DNA from: Xiphophorus maculatus
Lineage: Eukaryota; Chordata; Actinopteri; Cyprinodontiformes; Poeciliidae
Reading direction: 5' to 3'
Length of the DNA stretch: 64,000 bases
Assembly (NCBI RefSeq): GCF_002775205.1
Contig: NC_036451.1
Span: 22,742,351-22,806,350 of the forward strand
Below are positions 54,257 to 64,000 of this stretch, piece after piece. The translations under genes and the position numbers were made by a program. Every line of letters begins with the position of its first letter. Within the stretch, counting starts at the first letter, position 1. Below the pieces are notes generated by a model, which did not search any database, was not told where the DNA came from, and saw only the letters and a list, made by a program, of their open reading frames with translations.

Positions 54257-55891
54257 GTGAGTGTAAACACAGCTGGCTGCCCTGTGTTAACACGTAGGCT
54301 ATTGTCACAATTCAGTAGGATAGTGGGTAAAGTTGTGGATTTGTTTGCTCAAAAAGCAAAAAAAAACTAGCGTTATCAAAGTATTGTCGGATCTATTTTC
54401 AAAGAGTGAGGGAATTACACCTTTAGTTATCTGGTTGAAATAGTGATTTGTGGACTTATTGTCACATAACCACATTAGTAAAGTACTGTATAAGTGAAGT
54501 GTTTTCGTAATTGTGATTTCTGATTATGAGTACAATTAATTATCCAGGATATCGCCTAATACAACTGTTTGGAAGAAGATGTTTATCAGCACGTCGGGTT
54601 TTTGTGTTTTAGATACTGGACTGTTTTCTTCTTCTTCTTATTGTTATTATTATTAGCATTATTATACCTGGGTTCACTGATAGTCCACAAACTGATTGTC
54701 TGAAGTGAAGTTATTATAAAGATTTATCCAATCAGATGTTACCAGTAAGGTTTAAATAGAATTCCTTTATGTCCTGTTTAATTTTTGGTACACGTTAACA
54801 ATTATTTAATGATTTCGAAGTTACCTTTTGGCATTACAGATATTTTTTTCTGAATATTGGAATCATATGAAAGACATCTCAATAACCCTCAAATACTGAT
54901 TTGCAAACAAAAGTGAAAGTAATGTGGCGTTTTGGGAGAGAGCTGTTTTGAATTTTGAAAACATTTCTCATCTGTTAGCGTTATAGCTTCTTTATAATTT
55001 ACGCCATTAACATTGAGTCATGCACGCTCCCTCTTGCAGAGAAAAACACTTTGTAACAATATAGGTAAAAATGATTTGTTTCTTCTAAAAATGCAAAATG
55101 ATTTGCGCCTTGTCCGAACAGAAGCATGTGTTTGCAGGATGTGAGCCACTGCAGCGTCCCAGTGTTTCACATCTAGTGACTCAAGTCGATAACAGAGAGT
55201 GGCGATCCCTGCGTTCTGTTCATGTTTTCATGGCATGACAGAGGGAGTATCAGCTGCGGAGGCATTCATCCAGGGTATTTTTACTCGGTTGCCGTGGTGT
55301 TGCCCGTTGGCACGGTTGCTGGCACCGGCGTCCCAGCAATGGGTGTGGCACGGTGCGTGACGAGAGGCGCCATAGATCCACTTCAGTGACTCATATCCTC
55401 AGAGCTCTGCTGCCCTAAATCGGAGCAGGCTTGCACACACCCACATATGCGCAAACACACTTGAAGCATCCCACGTCGCTCTATAAGCACCAAAAAAAAG
55501 AGAAAAAGATAAACCGGTCGCTGTGTTTCAGGGTGAAGAATACTTTACATTTTTCTCTGTTTCTTGGAATCACTTGATTGTCGATGTGTCATCAATCAGC
55601 ATATCTACATCACTTTCCTGACCATCTGTTCCTGGTGAGGCTTCGAGGCACCAGGAAGTCCTTTGTATGTCATGTGTTTTTAACGACAGCACGCGATGCA
55701 GAATGCCTGAGGTACTCGCAAGGTAATGTGTTGCACTTGTAAGGCTTTCGTGTTGACAGCATTCCGGGATTTTTTTTTTTTTTTGCTGAAAAGTAGAAGG
55801 TGTTGCCTGTGGAGCTGTAATTAAGTTAGATCGGAGGAGGAAGAGGAGGAGGAAAGTAGGTCAATGGGCCAGCAGGTCAGTGAATCACAGA

Positions 55892-55899
55892 TGACGTCA
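55892..55899. promoter_or_regulatory. Perfect CRE (TGACGTCA) in CLOCK intron 1
   Basis: Full palindromic CREB/ATF site TGACGTCA inside GATGACGTCATGG. An AP-1-type TGACTCA lies about 500 bp upstream at about 55388, next to GC-rich sequence (55280-55380). Function as an intronic enhancer is inference. Confidence 0.4.
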
Positions 55900-56318
55900 T
55901 GGTTATACAAGCCTCGCTCTACCGGTTGCACAACACTCACTTGGCAGTGAAGATATTGCTGTGAAAATGTTTTAACATTTTCCTTGCATCACTTAATTTT
56001 ATCTCATAATGCCGATTTTGTATAATTTTCCCACATGTAGTATTTTCCTGAGTCCCCCTCCCCTAAAATCTTGTGATCTAGTGATCTTGACTCTGTTGAG
56101 AGCGAAAAGCTGCCTGCTTTTGTTTGTCAGGAGAACCTAAGTTTATAAAAAGCTTTTACTACCACTCCTCACTTCTTGTTATACAGTACTTGTACTGATG
56201 TGTAGTCGGCCATTTGTGTTGACAAACAGTTATCTAAGATAAGACTCATGCGATCTGTGCCAAGAGTCATGGCATGTGCAATAAAATACCTCTGTATAGC
56301 TGCAGTTTGTGATTACGC

Positions 56319-56361
56319 ACTCGCCTTCCCTTGTCACTTTTTGTGACAAGGGAAGGCGAGT
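56319..56361. repeat. Perfect 19-bp hairpin with T5 loop
   Basis: ACTCGCCTTCCCTTGTCAC (56319-56337) is followed by TTTTT and its exact reverse complement GTGACAAGGGAAGGCGAGT (56343-56361). Confidence 0.9.
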
Positions 56362-56539
56362 ATTAGCTGACTTAAACATATAATATATAATAAGTAATTT
56401 CAATAGAACCTCCATAATGGTTGAAATATCAAAAAAAAAAAAAAAAAAGGAAAATCAGTAGATAAACAAAATCATTGACATCTTTGGGTTACTCAAAGTA
56501 CAGTAAACCTCTGAGTTACTTAAATAACAAATTGAAGTT

Positions 56540-56665
56540 TTGGAGTGGACTAGTCTAAGTCTGGACTTAAATCCAATTCAGATGTTGTAAAACATCTTCA
56601 AACACACCTTTCATACTGGAAAATCTTCCAATATGGCCGAATTACTGCATAGCGTTATTAGGTTT
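56540..56665 (+). mobile_element. Degenerate Tc1-like transposase remnant
   Basis: GTGGACTAGTCTAAGTCTGGACTTAAATCCAATTCAGATGTTGT and TCTTCCAATATGGCCGAATTACTGC are recognisable as the decayed W-S-x-S-P-D-L-N-P-I-E...-N-V-A-E-L region of Tc1-type transposases, with several stops and shifts. Confidence 0.55.
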
Positions 56666-57884
56666 AGGGTGCAAATAGATCTTCAGGTATGGTTCAGATG
56701 GCTTTTTTTCACCTTAATGAATGAAATTTGAAAACATATTTTTGTATTTACTTTGTTATCATCATCCGTTATTGAAACCTGTTGATTTGAAACATTTAAG
56801 CATGACGACAATAAAGAAAAAACGGCAGAAATCTGTAAGGGAGTGAAACGTTTTTTTGGTTTTATGAACTACTGCATGAAATCAAACATTTCAGTTTCTA
56901 CTAAAGCAAGATAGAACGTGCTGTAGACACTACATTTTATGACCATTTATTAATTCAGCCAATCAAAATTTATTAGAATGGGGATAAAAATGTGTAAATT
57001 ATTTGACTAATCAGCTGGTATAACTTATTGTGACACATATCTCAGTTTCATCATAAATACCACAAAATACAGATGTTTTTTCCCCTCTTTTGCTCATTAC
57101 TATTTTCCTTTGTGTTTACTTACACTCGCTGATTCCTGAACAAAAACATTTTGTAATTAAAAAAATGTTGAACACTGTGAGAATAAATTTGAGGGCTTTT
57201 TTTAAAGCTAAAATGGTTCAAAGGCGGATTGTTGGGACTCTTCTGCAGCTCACTAATGCATAGTTATTAAAAATCATTTCTTTTATCCACTGCCTCCTCA
57301 TGAGTCATGGACAGAATTAGCTCCTGCTATTAAAACATTGCTCTGCAGATACAAACATTGAGTAACTTAATGGCCAGCAGCCTGGTTTATGTATGAGTCA
57401 TGCATGTTTTTATTTCTGTCATGTATGGCCTCCATAAACTCATGGCTTCACTCTTGATAAACTTCTCTGTTTTCCACCAACTTTTAAGCACTAACATCAC
57501 ATCTTCTGCTTTTATAGAAGAATTGCAATAGATTGCTATTTTATACAGTTAATTCAAAAAATTATTAATATCTCTGTATGATTTAGATTTAGGATTATGT
57601 TTGATTCAATAGAGAATTATGTTTTTCATAGGAAATGACAGGCATCTTTTGAAAAATGATTAAACAATTAAAAAATTATATTTTGCATATTTCTATTTAC
57701 ACTTGAATAAAACAAATGTCATGTTAAGCATTTGCATATCTATAATAATCAGCAGAAAACTGACATTACAGCAATCAAACACTTTAAATAATTGCTGACC
57801 AACTGAGTGGCATTTTTAATCAAATAGAAACCTTCATCAACTTTATGCCTCAAAAAAATCTCTTCCTCTATGGACACTTGGATT

Positions 57885-57887
<3 letters not shown>

Positions 57888-57947
<60 letters not shown>
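57888..57947. repeat. (TA)n microsatellite
   Basis: About 30 TA units ending exactly at the left end of a Tc1-type miniature element that uses TA as its target. Confidence 0.95.
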
Positions 57948-57950
<3 letters not shown>

Positions 57951-58179
57951 TGCTCAAAAAAATAAAGGGAACACTCAAATAACACATCCTAGATCTGAAT
58001 GAAAGAAATATTCTCATTGAATACTTTGTTCTGTACAAAGTTCCATTTGCACAACAGCAGGTGAAATTGGTTGTCAATCAGTGTTGCTTCCTAAGTGGAC
58101 AGTTTGATTTCACAGAAGTTTGATTTCCTTGGAGTTATATTGTGTTGTTTAAGTGTTCCCTTTATTTTTTTGAGCAGTG
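57948..58179. mobile_element. Tc1/mariner-type miniature transposon, full length
   Basis: Inverted ends: CACTGCTCAAAAAAATAAAG on the left and CTTTATTTTTTTGAGCAGTG on the right, flanked by TA. 232 bp, no coding capacity. A common teleost family, inserted into a TA array. Confidence 0.88.
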
Positions 58180-58608
58180 TATATATATCTTTTTGCTTGA
58201 TGGTGTAGTTTTGCTGGCTTTCATGGTAGCCATTCCATTCTCATATTACTTTACAATATCTATTAACAAATATGAGGAAGTACCATGTCAGCCAGTTACT
58301 GCCTCTGTAAATCAGTAATGTTACAAACCCAACATTACTGATTGCTGCTGCGTTAATACATTAATCTTTGGGAATAAATCGAGTGAAGATGTATTGCTGT
58401 AGCCTACACTTGATTTAATCAAGGTCTCAAATCATTCAGCTTGCTTTCAGAATTCATTTTATTGTGAAACTGTTCATAAAGTGTGTATATTTCTTCCAGT
58501 CATCGCATTCCACTGTAATTCATCAGTGCAGGTAGATTGTCGCCATGGCCGGCTGAGGTGTCTTGAAGCTCACACCTGATCCTCTGTTGTTCTTTTTTTG
58601 TCTCATAG

Positions 58609-58801
58609 AAACAGATGTTGCTGCCATGTACAACACTTGCATCCAAAGGAGACCAGAAACTCATCTGACTGAAGACCTTTTACCAACTTTCAGCTCTCCT
58701 CCAAGACTCAAGTCCAACATCAACCGCTGCTGCAGCCCACCCACCGAGACCCTTCACTCATCCAGACACACTTTCCTCTCGCACGACTGGCTTTATTTTT
58801 G
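58609..58801 (+). other. clock: CLOCK non-coding exon 2 with upstream ORFs
   Basis: Acceptor TTTTTTTGTCTCATAG, donor TTTTTG|GTGAGG. It carries ATG codons at 58615 (18-codon uORF ending in TGA within the exon) and 58626 (a longer uORF that continues through the splice to TAA at about 58921-58923). Both end before the CLOCK start at 58965. Confidence 0.65.
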
Positions 58802-58964
58802 GTGAGGATAGGATTCTGCTTCGCCAAGACTGTGCTATATTTGCTAGTGGTTTTGGTGTTGAAGGTTATTTCTCTCTCATTTTATTTTAAAGGTTCATTC
58901 ACAAATGTCTACCTCACGATTAAAAGACTACACGCCGACTCTGCAACCCTGAACAGGTTACAAA

Positions 58965-61900
58965 ATGACCTCAAGCATTAACCGGTGAGATGGATATTCT
59001 AAACGTTTGCTTCTTTTCTAATGAGCAGTCCAGACATGGTGTACTGTAGGGTCACAAACTGGATTTTAAAATTCCTTATTATGATCTGAATAAGGGGAAA
59101 AAAGGAATAGGAAGGAACAAGTTAGCACTTAGTAAAAGTTAGAGCTGCGCATTATATTGAATCATCAATGCGGTTTCGTCGCCAAGGGAGGGGAGAGGCT
59201 AAAACTCTAGATGTCTGCAGTGCTGCAGTTTCAAACTGTGCCAACTTGGACAGATGAAAACACATCAGTTTCTTCAAAAAATATTTTATTTTTATATATA
59301 TTTTTTACACCGGCTGGTGTTGGAGTACAGATAGTTGCCTCCTAACCCATACTGAGATCCCAATGCTTTTTGTGTCATCAAAATACTTTATTGTGACTTA
59401 AGGTGTTTATCTGTGTTGAATGATTACTGAACTGATTCATTTTACGAAAAATCTTTTTGTCCTGAAGGCTTGTGGGTGGCTTGTATCGACTTTGTGCTGT
59501 GTAGCTCTCTTCTCGTTCTTAGTAAAAAAAAAAAAAAGTCAGTATTTGAATCTAAACATTTCGTTCATAAACTCTCATCGTCACCTGTCTTGTGAAGATG
59601 AGTATTTTTTTTATACTTATGTATTTTTTGTCATTAATGCGTGTAATTCTCAGACATGTTCATTTATGCTATATCTACATTGGAAAACTAAAATCTTATT
59701 AATGAGGACACTTTTGCGTTGTCGTGCCTCCACTGAAATTTAAAAGCCTTATTTAAAGGGGGTGCACCGATAAATTGGTCTGTCGATAAATTGGCCCCGA
59801 CTTCCTTAATTTTGGGAGCTCTGCTGATCGTCCACCGATCTTATACATCTTAGCCGAGGTCTGAAAGTCAGCCACTGCCCCCTGTAGCTCTACCATGAGA
59901 GACGGCTGACTCACAGGACAGAGACGGTGACCCAGCAGGTCACGTCTGTCCGTGCACGGTTAAAAAAAAAGTCTCCACACTGTTACCAACTTAGAAACTT
60001 TGTTGTTATATTTAGTAACTTTTCTGACAAAAAAATTGGCAGGCCTGACTTTTCAAAGATCGGAGATCGACCGGAAAACCTCAATCGGTGCGCCCCTTCT
60101 TGTTATGTAGGTTCCTGTTGTTTGTAAATAGTGCTGTTTTATTGTCCTCTGTTTAGAGATGACAGCAGCATTTTTGATGGGTTAATGGAAGAAGATGAAA
60201 AGGACAAAGCCAAACGGTAATAACCTCTATCACACCAGGGTTTCCCCCAGTGTATTATAAGCCTGGTGGGCCTCCAGGCTATACTTGCCCACTCCCCTGG
60301 CAGGCTAAGCATTGCTTGTTTTTTTTGTTGTGTTTTTTACGTAATTTTCTTTTAATAAGCCGGACTGCAAGCCTCTGTGCTGTGCTGAGCAATTCACTGG
60401 TAGAATCGTTCCTGAAAGATGGGTTTATAGTTGATGCATTGAACAGGGCAGGAAGCGAACCAATCACACCACTGGCGCCTCAGCGCATTGGGCACCTATC
60501 ATGCTGCCGTCATTTGATCTCTGAAGTTTACCTTGGCACGGATCATGCGCGCCTTCTTTCACTCAAACTGGACACAGGCACACATGTATAAACATTTCTA
60601 TCAACACCCTTTGAGGACTTGGGTTTTTTGGATAATTCTTCATCAAGATATGAGTCAAGTCTAAAAACCACCGCACTAGCTCTGCTTAGCTCAATGAGAA
60701 CTGCTAATATAACCGATAGCCGTGCATATAGAGGTGCACGTTGAGCGTGCACTGTGCAGTGAGGATGATATATCTTTGCGAACAAAGAATTATGTGCGAC
60801 ATGTGCGTCTACCTCCCGACACGCTGCCCTGCGTGTGGCTCTGTGTCTGTGCTGATAAAGTTGTTGTATGTGTTCCTCGGTTGGCCGGCGCGTTAGTGCA
60901 TGTCTTCTAATAACATAATTACCCAGCAATATTTTACATGTCCTATGAACTTAAAATTTTTTAATACAAAAACACGGTGGACCGCTTCGGGGTCCCCACA
61001 ATCGGGCTTAGCAAGTTTTCTGGGGGAAACCCTGGAGTCATTATAGTTGCCTCAGCCTTCTGTTGGAGTGGCTGTGGAGAGGGGTCACCCTTTTTTTAAA
61101 TTAATTTATTTATTTTAACAATAAAATTGCCATCATAATTTTGTACTTAAAAGCATAGCTGTTAAAGAAAAGAAACATAGCTAAGTACAGAGAACAATAA
61201 ACATGAAGTGTTTTGCCAGTTTTGCCAACCTGTCTCGAACATGATTGACATTTCATAAATACATCAGCATACTAAATACTGGAAGGGTATTGTCTGAAAC
61301 AGTTTTGCTTGTGTAAAAATATTTTAGTTTAAAAAAAGAAATGACACCACGGAAATAGTGGTATAGCCCACACCTATCTTTGCTACATATGAGTAACAGA
61401 ATAAAACATTTTTATGGTGATAGTTGTGACCAAATTCACCAGTTGTCAGTATAGCTTCAAAGAAAAATATTTTTAGTAGTACGTAGTTGTTAGGGAGTTC
61501 ATTTTGTCACTCTCACCAAAACACTCATGCTTTTTTTGATGTTAAATATCATCTTGTCTGAACACATAACATAGCTTTTGTGTTTTTACATTTTAAAAAA
61601 TCTTTCAAGTTAAGAAAAAAATCTCTTTGACAGTTACGTGGCAAAACTGAATCAAGATCAGTGCTGTTAAGGAGAGATTAGCTCTCTGAAAGACTAAAAC
61701 AGATTATCTTTTTTAATAAGCGTTAAGGTCTATGCAAATGAACAATGTAGGAGTGTGACTTCTATTTTTTTGAACTGGGATTTTATGATAAATCATCTTA
61801 AACACACAGTTATTTAGTATATCGTACGGATCACAACTACGTAACCAGAGTTGACTTTTATTCTAAACAGCAGTCAAATGAATCCAAACGAATTGTCTCG

Positions 61901-63769
61901 CTCCTAATCCAACAGTGAGTCCCGTAACAAGTCCGAGAAGAAGCGCAGAGACCAGTTCAATGTCCTCATTAAGGAGTTGGGCACCATGTTGCCAGGCAAC
62001 ACCCGCAAGATGGACAAGTCCACTATTTTGCAGAAAAGCATCGACTTCCTGCACAAACACAAAGGTGAGAAACGGTGAGGGGAAGAAAAATAAGAAAACG
62101 GTTGAGCCGGGCGCTAAGTTTCATGGTTTTTGTCTCCTGAACAGAAATTGCTGCTCAGTCAGAATCAACAGAGATCAGACAAGACTGGAAGCCTCCGTTT
62201 CTTAGTAATGAAGAGTTCACTCAGCTGATGCTGGAGGTGAAGCTGATTTTTTTCCCCCTACTTGTTCAACTTTCCTTTCAATAAAAAAGGCATTTGTTAA
62301 ATAAAGAAACACTTTATCCTCAAGGCCCTGGATGGGTTTTTCCTCGCCATAATGACCGACGGGAACATAATCTACGTTTCGGAGAACGTGACGTCTCTTC
62401 TCGAACACTTACCAGTGAGTTTCGCCTGTTTCGACATTCAAATAGCTTTTTAGCTGTTCACTTGATCACACTTGATTGCTTCGTCACACATTTTTATAAA
62501 GTCTCGTGTTGTGTGTTTCAGTCTGATCTTGTGGATCAGAACCTTTTAAACTTTCTGCCCTCGGGGGAGCACTCTGACGTGTACAAAGCTCTGTCCTCAC
62601 ATGTCACAGAGGGAGAGACTCTAACGCCAGAGTATCTGAAAAGTAAGCTTGCAGATTTAGCTTTCAGTATTCTTTATTTAACTTGGAAAAGTGTCGTTTT
62701 TAAAGTATTGTTGTTGTTTTTTTTCCCCAGCAAAGAATCAGCTTGAGTTCTGTTGCCATATGCTTCGAGGGACAATTGATCCCAAGGAGCCCCCCGTGTA
62801 TGAATTTGTCAAATTCATAGGAAACTTCAAATCTCTCAATAATGGTAAAACGCGTTGCTCACAGTCATTGTCTGTGTTTTTGTTTTTCTTCCAATTTAAT
62901 TTTTCTTTTCTTTGAACTTTTCCTCCTTTTGTAAACAGTGCCTAACTGTAACAGAAACGGTTTTGACGGGGTGATCCAGCGATCGCTTCACTCTACGTTT
63001 GAGGACAGAGTGTGCCTGATTGCGACTGTAAGGCTGGCCAAACCACAGTTCCTCAAGGTGAGGATTGTTGTTGTTTCTTCTGCTTGACCCACATTCAGAT
63101 TACTGCTTTAGTCACTGCAGGGAAATCCAGAAGAAGAAGAAGTCTGAGAAACACCGGTTTGATGTGTGTGATTTTATTGAGCATTTCTGTAGGGAACGGT
63201 TTAGCATCTGCCACGTAGGAAAACCGATGCTTTACTGCACCTTTGCTTATGTCTTTTTAGTTTATGCTCATTCCTCTCTTGTTAAAATTACAACAAGCTC
63301 GTACATTTTTTAAAGGCTTTCTTCAATTTTTTTAAACGACGTTTGGAAAACTACAATTATTCAGACTTTTAAAATGATTTCTTGTTGTGGTAACAACAGT
63401 TTTTACAGCTGGAGTTCTGCTTTTATAGCCGAGTAATAAAGACCACTGTTTTTGAAGGGTTGCACATCAGTTGTTTAACAATGTTTTGAAATCTCCTTTC
63501 ACAGCTTGTCTATCTTTTTATTATTTATTTTTTACCTCCTGTCTATTTTGATGTGATGGAAACACAGCATGGGTGTATTTTTATTATTATTTCCACCATA
63601 AATGTACTTTAAAACTTGGATATTTTCTGACCTAGTTGTGCTTATGAAAGGCTCTAAATGCATTAATTTATTCTTCACTCTAACAGGAGATGTGCACTGT
63701 TGAGGAGCCTAATGAGGAATTCACCTCCAGGCATAGCTTAGAGTGGAAATTTCTCTTCTTGGACCACAG
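58965..63769 (+). CDS. clock: CLOCK circadian bHLH-PAS transcription factor, 5' part (9 coding exons, runs off the window)
   Basis: Positive limb of the circadian oscillator; heterodimerises with BMAL1 on CACGTG E-boxes (family knowledge). Coding exons: 58965-58984 (in a leader exon starting 58893), 60157-60216, 61916-62064, 62145-62236, 62325-62414, 62522-62642, 62731-62844, 62939-63057, 63687-63769; 848 bp, about 282 residues, phases continuous. Start MTSSINR, then [20 protein letters not shown]; bHLH about residues 28-76 ([40 protein letters not shown]); PAS-A from about residue 100 ([20 protein letters not shown]) through the [15 protein letters not shown] block; the start of PAS-B at [17 protein letters not shown]. 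The Q-rich activation region lies beyond the window. Synteny and sequence favour CLOCK over NPAS2; the clocka/clockb paralogue is not resolved. Confidence 0.95.
59758..60096. mobile_element. hAT-like miniature element (GGGGTGCACCGAT ends)
   Basis: Starts GGGGGTGCACCGATAAATTGG and ends CCTCAATCGGTGCGCCCC, near-perfect inverted ends. About 339 bp, no transposase. It ends 60 bp before the CLOCK exon at 60157. No clear 8-bp target duplication. Confidence 0.75.
60236..61034 (+). mobile_element. hAT-like MITE, CAGGGTTTCCCCCAG family, copy 3 (full length, 799 bp)
   Basis: Both ends are intact: CAGGGTTTCCCCCAG at 60236 and its reverse complement CTGGGGGAAACCCTG ending at 61034. The start matches copies 1 and 2 (TATAAGCCTGGTGGGCC), while the interior is longer and CpG-richer (60380-60900). 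It begins 20 bp after the splice donor of the 60-bp CLOCK exon. Confidence 0.8.
61100..61915 (+). other. CLOCK intron preceding the bHLH exon
   Basis: AT-rich intron sequence; no repeat or exon recognised. The functional acceptor is ...CTCCTAATCCAACAG at 61915; a decoy CTAAACAG lies 45 bp upstream. Confidence 0.5.
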
Positions 63770-64000
63770 GTATAAATATCTAAACTTTTTTTTTTTTTTA
63801 ATTTATGTTCCAACTAATTTTAACCTAGTTTTTTTTGTTTGTTTTTGTCATTGTTTATCACATGCATGAGGTACTTTTACACCCCTGCTTACAAACTTTG
63901 GCCTCCATCTTTTTATATATACAATGCACATGTTGTGTTTCCAGAGAATGCAATTAAATCTGTAAAAGAACAGCAGGGACAGCCTGATCTGCAATCAGTC
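63770..64000 (+). other. CLOCK intron at the window end
   Basis: Begins with donor GTATAAAT. No further exon before the window ends, so the PAS-B continuation lies outside. Confidence 0.6.

Larger units (their letters stand above)
47212..58608 (+). other. CLOCK intron 1 (about 11.4 kb)
   Basis: Bounded by the exon 1 donor and the acceptor TTTTTTTGTCTCATAG at 58608. It contains several miniature transposons, a (TA)n tract, hairpins, a CRE site and one GC-rich exon-like block, each listed separately. Remaining sequence is AT-rich with nothing recognised. Confidence 0.6.

Noticed and set aside
57868-58077. Minus-strand ORF with YIYIYI tract
   Set aside because: It is translated from the TA microsatellite and the adjacent miniature transposon.
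60543-60929. 128-codon minus-strand ORF in the third MITE
   Set aside because: Arginine-rich translation of CpG-rich non-coding sequence; no transposase motif (no hAT RW or dimerisation block) is visible.
58965-63769. Assignment to NPAS2 instead of CLOCK
   Set aside because: The N-terminus ([20 protein letters not shown]) and the NMU-EXOC1-CEP135 neighbourhood fit CLOCK.

Overview
This is a vertebrate nuclear genome window, almost certainly from a teleost fish. The evidence is intron-split genes with canonical splice sites, teleost-style Tc1-like and hAT-like miniature transposons, a Penelope-like element, long tetranucleotide arrays and AT-rich introns. Gene order and relative orientation match the tetrapod CEP135-EXOC1-NMU-CLOCK block (human 4q12).

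Layout. 0-2 kb: a 5'-truncated LINE fragment beyond the 3' end of CEP135. 1969-12907 (minus): a complete CEP135 with 24 coding exons (1168 codons), a coiled-coil centriole scaffold. 12.9-14.0 kb: the short CEP135 5' flank. 14266-24987 (minus): a complete EXOC1/Sec3 with 18 constitutive coding exons (898 codons), plus two in-frame optional exons of 18 and 69 bp; its non-coding first exon and promoter lie near 26.3 kb. 26.4-39.3 kb: a gene-poor stretch rich in repeats. It holds a broken minus-strand gene with a PB1-like N-terminus, an LTR retrotransposon with the start of a gag-like reading frame, and a Penelope-like reverse transcriptase fragment. 39564-43936 (plus): NMU, the neuromedin U precursor, with 9 coding exons ending in an amidated ...GYFLYRPRN peptide. 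44.2-47.0 kb: no recognised gene. 47.0 kb to the window end (plus): CLOCK, with a CpG-rich non-coding first exon, an 11.4 kb first intron, a second non-coding exon, and coding exons from 58965 through bHLH and PAS-A into the start of PAS-B. The gene runs off the window.

The four genes do not form a pathway. They are a conserved neighbourhood: centriole assembly (CEP135), vesicle tethering (EXOC1), a neuropeptide precursor (NMU) and the circadian transcription factor (CLOCK). CEP135 and EXOC1 are transcribed leftward; NMU and CLOCK rightward.

The most useful leads are the two cryptic EXOC1 exons, the 60-bp CLOCK exon squeezed between two miniature transposons, three upstream ORFs in the CLOCK leader, the disabled PB1-type gene next to an LTR element, and several perfect hairpins. 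All splice assignments were read by eye from consensus sites, frame continuity and remembered vertebrate orthologues; no alignment or expression data were available.
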